A stretch of 64,000 nt of DNA from Posidonia oceanica (Eukaryota > Streptophyta > Magnoliopsida > Alismatales > Posidoniaceae), in the NCBI GenBank assembly GCA_037176725.1, contig JAZBRS010000026.1, positions 63,900,501 to 63,964,500 of the forward strand, written 5' to 3'. Made by a program: the position numbers and the translations under genes. Positions 48,951 through 60,561 of the stretch are shown piece by piece. The notes under the pieces were generated by a model. It did not search any database and was not told where the DNA came from. It saw only the letters and a list, made by a program, of their open reading frames with translations. How positions within the stretch are numbered: the stretch's first letter is position 1; every line of letters starts with the position of its first letter.

Positions 48951-49569
48951 TCTAGTTTAATTGAGAAAAGCCGGAAGACGAGGAAAACCAGATGTAAGTT
49001 AATAAAATGAAAGAAAACCAAAGTGGATCCAAGTAAAACGGATGCGACACTGGGTCATTGCAGTCTAGAGATGGGTAAAGACTCCTGTTACGTGCAGGAA
49101 AGGTGTTAGGCACCCCCGACACACCCGAGGAGCGGCCTTTTCTAACGTCATTCCGCTCATAGTGTGGCTCAATGTAGGCCGAAGGCCAATTAATGTATGC
49201 TCTAAAAAAAGGAAACATGCTATGATAATACAAGAAGGCAAAAGGAAAAGCCTCAAATAAACATGCATAAAGGTTAAATAAAACCAAGGAAGTAGCTACA
49301 CAAAGCTAGGAGGTAAATATGCATAAGGGAAACAAGCACAAGAGGATAAGATTCAGATAAACATTCATGAATGCTAAAGGAAACTAGGTAAGTGACAATA
49401 TAATGCTGGAAAGTAACAAGCATAATAGAAAGCAAATGCAAGGCATATAAGGCTTAGATAAACATTGCTTAGCACTAAAAAGAAACAGAGAAGTAACTAA
49501 ATGATGCTTGTATGTAGACATGCATGGGGGGAAGCTAAGACAAGAGTACAAGGCTCTGTCCACATATGT

Positions 49570-50130
49570 AGAGGCTACTGTTAAATACGCGAGAGGCCTA
49601 CGCGGGACCTTCACGCGGGAACAGTCCGCTTGTCCTGTGGAAAGTCACGGCCAAATGGGAAGCTTTCCTCAATTCAATTCGATATAAGACCGGTTGAATG
49701 ATGAGGAGGGGATATCCCAGAACAATGATATGCAAAAATACAAAAGAAACAGGCATAAACAAAGATCGGAAAAGGACTGGGAACTTTTCCCGATATCACA
49801 GTCAAACACGCGAGAGGCCCACGCGAGACCTCTACGCGGGACCGGTCTGTTCAGACAGAGAACCTTCATCGCCAGATTCCGGGTCCAACACTTAATAGAA
49901 TGCAATGAAATCAGATGGATGATGGAGAGAGGATGTCCGACAACAATAATATACAAAATCATAAAAGAAACAGATACAAATAAGGGTCGGAAAAGGGTTG
50001 GGAACTCGATCCGATGTCACAGTCAAACACGCGGGAAGTCCACGCGGGACCTCGGCGCGGGACTGGCCAATCAGACAGAGGACCTTCATCACCGGATTCC
50101 GGGCCCGATACTTAATGAATTGCGATGAAA
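49570..50130. repeat. Three tandem units of about 220 bp in the inserted LTR
   Basis: Units begin near 49570, 49799 and 50020 with acgcgagaggcc/acgcgggacc motifs and share the phrases gacagaggaccttcatc, ttccgggcccga and aaaagaaacagg. Confidence 0.85.
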
Positions 50131-51062
50131 CTGGTTGGAGAAGCGAGGTGGTGTACCAGGCTACCCAACCGAAGAGCAAATGCAAGACGGCGCCGCCCGG
50201 GTCGTCTCGTCCACCTCGACAGTATTGCACCGATGGTCGCACATCTCTGTCGACCGTAGAGGCGGCTTGGAGGGCGCAACCGGCCACGGACACACTGAGG
50301 AGAATGGGGGGAGTGACGCTGGAGCCTCTGGGCGACCGATCAGAGCGGTTATGTGCGCGGTGGCAAGGCACCGAGCGCGAACCGTCGACCCATCGCCGGA
50401 GACGACGAAGAAGGAAATAAAAACGCAATGCAGCTATGTAGGAAGGCAAATAAAGCTTGGGAAGTAGACACATAACAACAGGAAACAATCCTAAGCTACT
50501 TAGAGGGGTTTGATTGCCTAAGGGTGCACCGCAGGGTTGTCTTCTCCAGTGGCGGCGTCACTTCCAGCGCGCGAGGCTTGCGGTCGCAGGTGAGGGCTGC
50601 GGCGGTCCGAGATGTAAGGGGAGGCTCACACTCTCTCTCATGGGTTCTTGGGAAGGCTCTAGAGGTGGAGGAACTCAGGGGAAGCCTCGACAGCGATGTG
50701 GTTCGCCGGAGGTGGGTTCTCAATCCAAGGGCACTGGAAATGAGAGGGCTCTAGGCTCTGAAAGCTCGGGGAGGATGCGTGGGATCTCAGGGAAGCTCAC
50801 TAAATGCAAGGAAAGCCAAGAGAAGCCAAAGAGGGGGCTCGACCGGTCGGGAGCACTGTTTTATAGCTGGTAGAAAACGGTATAAACCGTTGGTGTGGAT
50901 CTGGATTCAAATCGGGTGGATGTGGTGTTGGTTGAAGATCGACGAGTGAAAACGGTTAGGATAGAGGGCTGGATGACCTAGGTGTTCGGAGGCATAGATT
51001 CAGATTGGCGGGAGCCAATGGCGAGCGAGGAAAAGGTGGGCCAAGGTGACTAGACTGCCTGA

Positions 51063-51255
51063 TTTTCGCTACTGACACAGGACAAAACGCGAGAGCTCCA
51101 CGCGAGGGCTCGACGTGAGTGTTAGTCTGTTAGTTTTCGCCACTGACACAGGACAAAACGCGGGAGCTCGACGCGAGTGTCAGACTGTTAGTTTTCGCCA
51201 CTGACACAGGACAAAACAGGGGAGCCCCACGCGGGAGCTCGACGCGAGAGTAATC
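51063..51255. repeat. Three tandem units of about 62 bp in the inserted LTR
   Basis: Each unit starts ttttcgccactgacacagga and continues with caaaacgcgggagctc and cgacgcgag words. Confidence 0.9.
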
Positions 51256-51495
51256 CTGTCAGTTTGGCTATCCTAGTTTCTGAGCCTGTTTCTCTGATTT
51301 GTGGGCCATCCAGGGATACGGTTTTGTGGTATTTGTGGTGGTGGATGTATTGGGATGTGATTGGTGGAGTTTTGGCGGGTCTGGGCTGGTTTGGGTTTAG
51401 GTTTGGGGTTTCAAGAAAAGGTAGGGGCCGTCTCGTCCGTGCGCGCTTTCCGAAGCAAACAACCGTCGCCCGACTTCCAGATTTGGGTGTCTACA

Positions 51496-52022
51496 CTAAC
51501 GCTAGCATTTTTTCTAGGGGTGTAAGTCCTTAGTGTTTGGGCATTTTGCCTGTGCTCACTGAGTGGTGGCTCCCTCACTAGCTAAGACATCTAAGTAGTG
51601 CCAGGTGAGGTCGGGTAGACTCCTTCCAGATTAGGCAAGCACTTTCGATTTTCATCATCGGGCTGGATGATATGCATGATTTATGAGGATGACGATGATG
51701 ATTGTGAAAGGGATAAAGGACGGAATGTATGGGAATGCAGTGGTAAAAATGCAAAAGATAGGCCAAAGCGATGTATGAAGATGCACAGGGGTAAAGATGC
51801 GAGAGATAGGACGAAAAGAGGTATGGAAGTGTACACGGGGTGGGAATGCAAGAGGTGGGACGGAGATGAAGGATCTGTAGTGGTTGCCTCAGGCTACTGA
51901 TAGTATTTCTTGAGGTAGTACAGGTTGACTGGCTCGAACTGCTTGACCTGGTTCATGTCCTCAAGGGTTACAACGCCGCCTGAGAAGATCTGCTTGACCA
52001 CAAAGGAGCCACGCCAATTAGG
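51496..52022 (-). other. Tat integrase C-terminal tail and 3' spacer
   Basis: The integrase frame tails off around 51880-52022 (phrases ARNLKQYYLKKY-like in a shifted frame). The rest up to the inserted LTR has no gene. Confidence 0.5.
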
Positions 52023-52864
52023 TCAGAATTTGCCTCGACCGTCTGGCAAATGAATGGCACGCAGAACAAGATCTCCTGTCTTGAAACTTCTGGGCTGAAC
52101 CTTTTTCAAGTACACTCTGGCCATCCTCTTCTGATAACAGTGAGCGTTGTGCATAGCTTGCAGCCTATACTCGTCGATCAGATTCAGTTGGACGCAGCGG
52201 TCTTCGAACCATTCTGCTTCTTCCAACTCAGCTTCTCGTAGGATCTGCAGGGAGGGGATCTCTACTTCGACAGGCAGCACCGCCTTCATGCCGTACACCA
52301 GAGAGTACAGGGTGGCTCCTGTTGAGGTCCGGATTGATGTCTTGTACGCCCAGTGTGCGTACAGGAGCTTGTCATGCCAATCCTTATGGGTTTTTGCCAT
52401 CTTCTTCATGATTTTGATAATGTTCTTGTTGGCTGACTCCACTGCTCCGTTCATCTGTGGCCGATAAGACGAGGACCTGTGATGCTTGATCTTGAGGCTT
52501 TGCAGGTATTCCTCGGTCCTTTTGGCAATGAAGTTTGTGCCGTTATCGGAGATGAGTGCGTGTGGGACCCCATATCGAGTGACGATATTGTTTCTGATAA
52601 ACGTTTCTGTAGCCATGGCAGTAACTGTCTTGTAGGAGGCTACTTCCACCCACTTAGTAAAATAGTCAATCGCTACCAGAATGTAACGATGACCGTTTGA
52701 AGCAGGGGGTGTATTGCGCCAATGACATCGATCCCCCAGGTGGAGAAAGGCCATGGCGATGACATGTTATGCAGCTGTTGTGGGGGAGTCCTGATGAAGT
52801 TACCATGGATCTGGCAGTTGTGGCATTTACGTACAAACCGGCAACAGTCTGCTTCCATGGTCAG
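52023..52864 (-). pseudogene. Tat integrase core
   Basis: DDE triad: Asp in VAIDYFTKW, Asp in LISDNGTNF and Glu in NGAVESANK, with the GTGATLYSLVYGMKAVLPVE-like block (STGATLYSLVYG) after it. Upstream, in another frame, the zinc-binding CRFVRKCHNCQIHG and STWGIDVIG are found (52673-52858). So there are two breaks: a stop at 52865 and a frameshift near 52720. No chromodomain is seen, as expected in this lineage. Role: insertion of the cDNA. Confidence 0.9.
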
Positions 52865-53758
52865 CTAGAAATAGCCTTGGAGGATGATCTTCTTGGCCAG
52901 GAGGACGCCGTTAATGTGCAGGCCACAAGTCCCTGTATGCACTTGAAGCATCAGCGTGTCAGCCTCCGACTGGTTCAGGCAGCGTAATAGCATCTGATTG
53001 TATGATCTTCTGTATATCTGCCCTGCCCCTAATACATGCTTTGATGCCAGACGCGCCAAAGTTCTCTTATCTGCCGCTGTGGTGCCGGGCGGAAGGTTGC
53101 CGGACTCTAGGAATACCTTGATGTCATGATACCACGGCCGTTCTTCTGCTGGATCAGCCTTTTCTATGCTCATGCAATGGGCGGACTGCTCTATGCAGGT
53201 AACTAATACATGTACTGCGCTGTCTTCATGTATATTGAGCCAGGATGCCAGGGTTGCCAGTGCATCTGCATACACGTTCCTTGCTCTGTTCATGTATGTG
53301 AAGCAGATGCTTTCGAATTCTTCCATCAGCTTCAGCAGGTGTTCGTGATATGGCACAAGTTTTGGATCATTCGTTCTCCAGTCGCCATTCACTTGAGAGA
53401 TTACCAGCATGGCATCGCCGTGCACATGCAGCTTCTGCGCCTTATGCTCGAGGGCAACCATCAATCTCAGGATGCATGCTTCATATTCTGCTTCATTGTT
53501 TGTGCACTTGAAAGTCAGCTTCCTCGCAAAAGGAATCATCTGCCCCTGTGGCGTGGTCAGCATTGCGCCTACGCCTTGGCCCTTCTTGTTGACAGCGCCA
53601 TCAAAGTACAGCTGCCATTGTTCTTCGTCCTCAGGGTCTTTCTCCTCAGAGTCCTCCACTGCGAAAATGATATCCTCATTCGAGAACTGCGTCTGGAGAG
53701 GCTGGTATTCAAGCAGTGGGAAATCAGCAAGGTGATCCGTCATGGCTTGGCCCTTCAT
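52865..53758 (-). pseudogene. Tat second RNase H (archaeal type) and start of integrase
   Basis: The N-terminal 60 residues are linker. The RNase H fold follows with Asp in LYFDGAVNKKG, Glu in NNEAEYEA, Asp in VHGDAMLVISQ and a final Asp in YADALATLAS. All four acidic positions are kept. The C-terminus carries the first half of the integrase zinc motif (HTGTCGLHINGV) and ends at a TAG (52865) inside it. A second RNase H besides the usual one is diagnostic for Tat elements. Confidence 0.9.
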
Positions 53759-53764
53759 GAATTT

Positions 53765-54198
53765 TTATGTGACGAAGGTGATGTCGTACTGAGATAACAA
53801 CACCTGCCACTTAACACATCTGCCCACCATGGCCAGCTTCTGGAAGAGGAATTTGATAGGATCATGCCGGCACAAGAGTTGGATTGGGTATGCCATCATA
53901 TAATGCCTTAATTTCTGTGCAGCCCAGACAAGAGATAAGCAGGTCTTCTCCATTGTACTGTACCTAGCCTCGCATTCATTGAACTTCTTGCTTAGGTAAT
54001 AAATGACGCGCTCCTTCCTACCCGACTCATCATGTTGCTCCAAGACGGCGCCCATGGAATATTGCGTGGTAGAAAGGTAGAGAAGCAGAGGTCTCCCTGG
54101 CATGGGAGGAATCAGGACTGGAGACTTAATCAGAAGCTGCTTGATTTTATCAAATGCAGCCTGGCACTCCTCGCTCCAGTCGATTTGTGCATTCTTCT
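53765..54198 (-). pseudogene. Tat first RNase H and connection to RT
   Basis: Contains YLSTTQYSMGAVL, IYYLSKKFNECEARYSTMEK and LRHYMMAYPIQL, the usual gypsy RNase H blocks. The first Asp of the standard domain is replaced (the sequence reads LYLSTTQ where many elements have LYL(S/A)vt), as is common in Tat elements where the second RNase H takes over. A stop or shift separates it from the downstream domain at 53759. Confidence 0.85.
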
Positions 54199-54960
54199 TT
54201 AAGAGCTTGAATATGGGTTCGCAGATGGGCGTAAGCTGAGAAATGAAATGACTGATATACTGTAAACGCCCAAGCAGACCTCGAACCTCCTTTTCGGTCC
54301 TGGGGGTGGCATCTCCACGATGGATTTTGCTTTCATCGGGTCCACTTCAATCCCCCTCTGGCTAACAATGTATTCCAGGAGTTTGCTAGATGATACCCCG
54401 AATACGCATTTACTAGGGTTAAGCCGTAGCTTGTACTTTCTCAGGTGGTCAAAGAGCTTCTTCAGACACGCAAGGTGGTTCTCAGGCTCTTTGGTCTTGG
54501 CAATCATATTGTCCACGTAAACCTCAACTTCTTGGTGCATGAGGTCGTGGAAAAGCGCTGTCATCACCCTCTGATAGGTTGCGCCAGCATTCTTTAGCCC
54601 AAATGGTATAACTTGGTAGCAGAAGACCTCCCAAGGGGTGATGAATGATGTCTTCTTCATGTCTTCTTCTGCTATTTTGATCTGATTATAGCCGGAGAAG
54701 CTGTCCATAAAGGATAGCATCTTGTGGCCTGTAGTATTGTCGACTAGGACGTCAATGTGAGGCAATGGGAAATCGTCCTTCGGACTTGCCTTGTTCAAGT
54801 CCCTGTAGTTGATGCATATCCGGACTCGGCCATCCTTCTTGGGCACTGGTACAATGTTCGCAAGCCATTCAAGGTAAAGGACGACCTTCAGAAAGTTGGC
54901 ACTGTGCTGCTTCATTATCTTTTCTCTGATCTTGAGCAGCTACTGCGGTCGCCATCTTCT
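54199..54960 (-). pseudogene. Tat reverse transcriptase with mutated active site
   Basis: RT blocks in order: WLANIVPVPKKDGRVRICI, YRDLNKASPKDDFPLPHID, FMDSFSGYNQIKI, TPWEVFCYQVIPFGLKNAGATYQR and the catalytic box. The latter reads VYVDNM: the second Asp of YVDD is Asn (codon at 54508-54510), a one-base G-to-A change that should abolish polymerase activity. After EMPPPGPK a frameshift near 54290 destroys the connection (LLGRLQYIS-like part in another frame). Upstream of 54915 the frame continues with KIREKI-like residues. Confidence 0.92.
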
Positions 54961-55443
54961 TAACTTCTGCTTTACTGGCTTGGCATCTGAATCCAAGAGC
55001 AGGTTGTGCACTACTATTTCGACATCGAGGCCAACCATGTCTTCGTAGCTTCAGGCGAAGACATCTGCATACTGTTTCAGGAATGCAATGAACTCTGCTC
55101 TGGCCTAGGGCGATAGTAGGGCGCTGATGCGAACCTCTTTAGTCTCTTCAGCTGTTTCGACATTGACAACCTCCGTTTCCTCTTCGACATGAAGGTTGGG
55201 GCCTTCTGGATCGTCGTCATAGGGCTAGAACTCAGGCGATGGTCCATCATTCTCATCGTCGCCTACATCATCCTCCTTTTCATATGCAATAGGTTCCGAG
55301 AGGATTTCCTTCTCAAAAGTGGGGTCTGTGATATCAAAGGAGTGCAGATGTTCCGCCTCTTGGCCCTGGTGACGCTTCAAGATGGTCACGCTTACTCGAG
55401 TGTTTCTGTATCCTCGATGCGCGACCTCTGTCCTGGCAACTTC

Positions 55444-57166
55444 CTATGCCTGCTTCGCCACTGATGGCACTGCTGCTGACTCTGTTTCTGACGCTGCTAC
55501 TGACCCTGCCACTGCTAGCTCTACTGATTCGGCTGATTCTGTCACTGCTTGCACTGCTGATACTTCCCCCTCCATGCTCCTTGTTGTGGAGGGTATATCA
55601 GACTGGTGGCTAATTAGGGTATTGCCGAAGTGGGGCATGTGCTGCACCATCCACCTAGACCCGTCTTGTGGCTGCAAAGTGATTAGTTCATCTGGTTTAG
55701 TAGGGGCCACTGCTGCTGAGTCTTCTTCAATGACCATGATAGAGGCATGGTCCTTCTGCGAAGAGGGGTCCGTGGCCACGGCTTTCCCCTTCATCGCTGC
55801 CTGGTGCTCCGCCAAGTCTTCTTTCAGCGACTTGAGTTGTTCCTGGAACGATAGTTCTAAGTCTCCCATCCTTGCGTCGATCTGGGCCTCTGCAACTGCT
55901 CCTTCTTCCTCATCCGAGGGAGAGTCGACGTAGTAGGCGCCGGGGCTCTAGCTCTGGCCCGGCCGCTAGATGTACTACTACTCTGCGTGCTTGCTCTGAC
56001 TGGCCTGTGGGCGCGGCTGATTGCGGCGGCCTCGCGATCAGAGATTCAAACAGATTGGTTAGCAGGGCCGCTGATGGGTGTGTAGCCAAGGTCACTGCTG
56101 CAGCTGGAGGATAAGTAAAGCTGCTCTTCTGAAGGACCGATGGCTGGAAGGTTGTGCTGCTCGACAGGGCCTCTGTATCTAGTGGTGATAGTGACTGCAC
56201 GGTCTCTGACGCCATGGGGGCTTGCCATAAGAGTTGATGTTTTGAGGCAGGAGGGTGTGTGACTGATTGAGCCAGCGACGTTGCTTATGACACGGCTGCT
56301 GAAACAGGCTGAGTCGCGCTGCTGGTTGAACTCAGTGACTGACCCGCCAGAGAGGGTGACAGCTGTACTGATGCGACTGCGGCCGCGGGCAGACTGGCTA
56401 ACTGTGCCTGAGCTGGTATCCCTGACTTCAGAGCTGCTTGTGCTAGCATCGGTGATGCTGATAAGACTGCAGGAAGATCAGAGACTGTCAATTCTGCCAA
56501 AGGACCTGCCAAATCTGCTGCCTTATGATCTGTGTAGGGAAGGGCCAGGCAAACTGACCGAGATGCTGCCGTGCCGAGTTGGATCTCACTGCAGGTCCGG
56601 GCTACTCCTACTGTGCCAGACTGCTCCTCATCTGAGTAGTAGTCCTCAATGTAGACCCAGTCTTCCGTTGGCAGCGAAGGGCTCTGGCACGGCTCCAATT
56701 GCACTATAGCTTGAACTCCGCTTGAACCCAGGGTACCTGCACTGGTGAAGTTAGCGAGGTCCTGGGGAATGATCATTCTTTGATTCTTCAGCTGCGGGTG
56801 CTTACTTTCATCAGTTTGCGGGTCATATCCAAGACCCTTGTTATCTCTTCGCTCCTTTGCCACGATCGGCTCAGCGATTCCCTGGCCATATCGCCTAAGC
56901 GGTGTCCCCTTGACGTAACCCCACCTGTGACAGACGTTTTCAACCATCTGGAAAGGGTTATTGTGAACAGCTAAGGAGTTGACACGTTCAAGATCTGGTA
57001 TAAAGTTAACCGGCTCGTACCGATTAACGCGGTATAAAGCATCTAAGAGTTCAGGGTCAAAGGGGACAGTCTTTGAAGAGACAGAGGAGACTGCCTCGAT
57101 CCGCTCCTTCTCAAAATTCTCCGCCATGACAACGATGACATCGTCGCCACGGCGAAACTTAATCAT
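55444..57166 (-). pseudogene. Tat protease-RT spacer region
   Basis: The N-terminal part (56700-57166) has FRRGDDVIVVMA, PFQMVENV and a G-patch-like stretch (YGQGIAEPIVAKERRDNKGLGY) seen in this place in Tat polyproteins. The rest is a Ser/Ala/Pro/Gln-rich low-complexity linker in changing frames (55444-55869, 55910-56215). No enzyme domain is present. The long linker adds to the size of the polyprotein. Confidence 0.75.
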
Positions 57167-57205
57167 GCGATGGAGGGTCGAGGGGATAACCTGATGCTTG
57201 TTGAG

Positions 57206-58066
57206 CTAAGGGCGCCCAAGTAGAAAGTTGAAGTTAGGCTCCAAGTCAACGACGTAGAATTCCACATCGAATGTGACCAGGTCAATGATGAGGGGAATAA
57301 TCAAGATCCTTAGAGCGTCATGGTGGGTATTATCAAAAGCTGTCATTCCCTTTACAGCCGGAGTAATGTCCTCGGCTCTGAATCTGAGCTTTGTTGCTAT
57401 TCGCAAGGAACAGATGTTAAGGCCTGACCCATTATCGACCAGCGCAAGGGGAATGCGAAAGTTTTTGAATTGTATCGTGACGAACAAAGGTTGGTTATAA
57501 TTAATCCCCGTTGGGGGCAACTCATCACTCGTGAAAGTGATGACCTGGGGCTCCGCAATCATCTCGACCATGCTTTCCAAGGCAGCAGGTTCTATGGCTT
57601 GGGACACATGGGTAGCTTGGAACACGCGAAGAAAAGTCTCGCGGTGTTCGGCAGATGTGTGTATAAGGTCCCAAATGGATATGTCGGCTTTAACCTTCTT
57701 AAGTTGGGAAGTAATGTCGACCTTGGGCTGGCCCTTTTTGGTGGTAGGAGGTGTAGTTTTGGGGGCAGGTTCAGCTATGGTAGGTACAAGAGGTTGGCCT
57801 GGTGGTAGAGGTGCTGCAGGTTGGCCTAAGGGAGGAGGTGCTGCAAGGTCTGGAGGACTAGGCCTAGCCACCGGTGCTGGAGGTTTGTAGACCCTCCCCG
57901 ATCGCGTCACTTCCGCGCACATTTCTGTGGCGTAGTTGTAAGGTACGCGATGGGTGTCCCGGGTTAGGTTAATAACCACAGGCGTGCGTGCGGCGAGCAC
58001 GAGAGGGGCTACAGGGGTGTTTATTGGTTGAGGGGGGCATGGATAAGGGGGTTGCTGGGAAGGCAA
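57206..58066 (-). pseudogene. Tat aspartic protease
   Basis: The open stretch starts with a Pro-rich linker and contains the retroviral-type aspartic protease with the active site ALVDNGSGLN (Asp-Asn-Gly; Tat elements normally use DNGS), a VKGMTAFDN block and the NFLLGRP end. It cleaves the polyprotein. The stretch itself is open; breaks lie on both sides (about 57200 and 58066). Confidence 0.88.
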
Positions 58067-60561
58067 ACAGGTGGAGGCTGAGGTCTTCCTAACAGGTGTA
58101 CAAGGGATCCTAGCTGATGCCTACCTAGGAGATATATTGGGGCTTGGGCCCGAGGAAGCATGGAGGGTGGTGCAGAAGAGCGCTCCGGCCTGGCACGCAG
58201 TCGAATCATTTGAACGCCCGACTCAGAGCCGACGACAGCTGCAAGGTAAAGAGAGATTGGAAAGGGTTCAAAAACATCATGGATGAGCTGAGAGGGGTTT
58301 ACCACAGACGTGGCAGATCTAGAGGGAAAAGAGAGTGAATTCTCGAGGTCCCTGCGCCTCCCGGATAGGAGTGTGTCGGCAGGGGTTGGCGGACAATGTT
58401 GGCAGGGGATGATGCTAATGTAGATGTGGGAGGAGGTGTGGAAGTGGACACCTTGTGCGTGTCGATCACAATCGTTTCCGATTCGATTAAGTCCTGGATA
58501 GCATTCCGTAAGGTGAAGTAATTATCCATTTAATTCCCGACGCTTTGATGGAAATTGCAGAAAAGGTTCGCCTTATACCAATGCAGTAGTGGGTTTGGTG
58601 GCGGGCGAACCTTCAGAAAGCTCAAGAGTGATGCAATCTTCGGGAGGACGGCATTTAACGGTTCCACTAGTGGAGCGAACTTCCGTTTCTCAATGGGTGG
58701 CCGTCTCTACCTCTGATATTGTCCTTACTAAATCGGTACGGCAGGATAGACCGGTCGAGTGGTGGTAGTGATCTGTGGTGTGGGGTATGCCCTAGGTGCA
58801 GGTGCGTAAATGATCTGAGGAGAGGCAGGCCGAGACTCTAGATGAACAGGCACAACAGGAGAGTCGACGTATGCAACAGCGGGTTTCGGAGGATCCTTCT
58901 TCCGGGGGCGGTTGTTGCTGCTGCCACTGTTGTTGTTGTTGGTGGTGGTGGTGCTGCTGTTGCTGCTGGCGGGGGCCTGCTTGGCGAACGTAGAGAGTGC
59001 AGGGAAGTTGTCACTCCGCAATGAACTCTCTACGCGAGCGCCAGCTCGGATCAGTGCAGTGAAGGTCGTGACGGGTTGGATGCTAAGCAGAGCTCCGGTG
59101 GATGGCTGCGCCCCTTTGATAACGATCTCGATAGACTCCTCATCAGAGGGCCTATCTTGAACCTGTGAAGCAAGGGCGCGCCAGCGGCCGACGTACTCCC
59201 CGAACGGCTCGCCAGAATTCTACTTGGTTGCGACCAGGTCCACGCGCTTTGGGACCAGGTCGAGGTTGAAGGAGTATTGTTCCAGGAACGCCTGGCTTAG
59301 GTCGTTCCAAGTCTTGATCACAGTCATGTCAAGCGATGTGAACCCTTGAGGGTCGGACCAGACAGACTCTTTTGAAACAGGCGGATCAGTAACCTCTCGT
59401 CAGCCTGAAGCTGGGCGAGATCACCGCAATACACCTTCAGATGGGCTATGGGGCAGCCATTACCATCATATTTCTCAAAGTCTGGGATATTGAACTTTGG
59501 CGGGAGTACCGCCTTTGGGAAATAGCAGAGGTCCCAGAACTGGTAGGACTGGTGGTCAGTACCCTGCACTAGACGTAGTACTTTCTCCAAAACGTCTATC
59601 CTGTTGTTGATGGGGTTTGGATTGGCTGCCGGATGTGATGGGGCAGTAAGGGCAGGGACCACGTACGCCGATTGGGTCGCACCGAGGTGCTCCTCTGGAT
59701 CCACCATCACATCGCCTGGTGACACGATGTGATGGCTGGCGTACCTGTGCAGTGGTGGAGTGTAAGAGGGAATGCATGCTGAAGTCTGAACCTGATGCAA
59801 GGGGGTGGGTAGATGACATGCTGTGCAGTAGGTGCAGAGTGCTGGAGCAACAGCGGCCGCACCGGTGTGGTGCCGGGCGGCGGGCCTGTGGGATACTACG
59901 CTCCAACCAGCCCGAAGGACTGATCACCAGGTGGCGGAGGTGCATGCTGTGTGTAGTGCTGTGCAGATGCAAGAGGCAGGATACGTGCCCCCACCGTCGG
60001 AACTGTGAGCAGTTGAGACGATGGTTTAGGCGGAAGTGTAGAATGAAATGCATGATATGCGGGAGCAGACCGCACAGGAACCTCGGGATCAGCAGGAATG
60101 AAAGAAGGACGGACTGATAGAGCCATGCCCTGCAGCTGCTGGGTAGTCTCCATCAGATGCTGATACTGCTCATCAGGCGTCCCGTCAGTGGGAATACTGA
60201 GGTGCAGTGTCGGCGGGGAACCAGAGCCAAAAGGGACAGATTGTCCAGAAGATTGAAGTCCTACAGCAAGAGTCGCCGCAGCAGAAGAAGTGTTGAGAGG
60301 GACGTATCCCTGGGATAGTGAGGTCAGAGGCGCCTCCGGAGCGCGAGCATAGGTCACCAAGATGGGATCGGTGACCGAGTCCGGAGTAGTGTGAGTCTGC
60401 CAATGCCTTGTAGGATGCTGGGGTGCCTTGGGCGATAGAGGAGGAAACCCTGGTGTCACTGGAGTCACAAGGGGAGTGGAAACGAGAGTCGGAGGGGCCG
60501 AAGTAGAAATCCCCTCCGGAACAACAGGAGTAAGCAGGGGTTCAATAGTGCGCTGGGCCAT
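58067..60561 (-). pseudogene. Tat gag
   Basis: Starts at ATG 60561 (MAQRTIEPLL) with a long Pro/Ser/Thr/Gln-rich part (59896-60561), then the retrotransposon gag domain at about 59020-59600 (NIPDFEKYDGNG, HLKVYCGDLA, LLIRLFQKSLSG, WNDLSQAFLEQYS). A linker rich in Asn/Ser follows (58728-59021) and then a degenerate zinc-binding part (FCNFHQSVGN, NYFTLRNAIQDLIES near 58500) in which the usual Cys and His are replaced. Frames change at several places (near 59330, 59560, 59890) and stops occur near 59222 and 58529, so the gene is dead. It would form the particle shell. Confidence 0.85.

Larger units (their letters stand above)
48566..51495 (-). repeat. Solo-type LTR of a second, related Tat-like family
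   Basis: On the minus strand it starts TGTAGACACCC at 51495, the classical start of a plant gypsy LTR, and has the same architecture as the Tat LTR above: a terminal zone with ttggcaccgaag-like words, a GGTGTTAGGCACCCCCGAC phrase (49108) shared with the host LTR (39536), GC-rich centre and tandem repeats. No gag or pol of its own was found beside it. CTAAC occurs at 48559-48563 and again at 51496-51500, a possible 5-bp target duplication. Its left limit is less certain than the right one. Confidence 0.65.

Noticed and set aside
52050..60117. Many plus-strand ORFs of 60-195 codons opposite gag-pol
   Set aside because: They are antisense shadows of the conserved gag-pol frames and show no recognisable domain.
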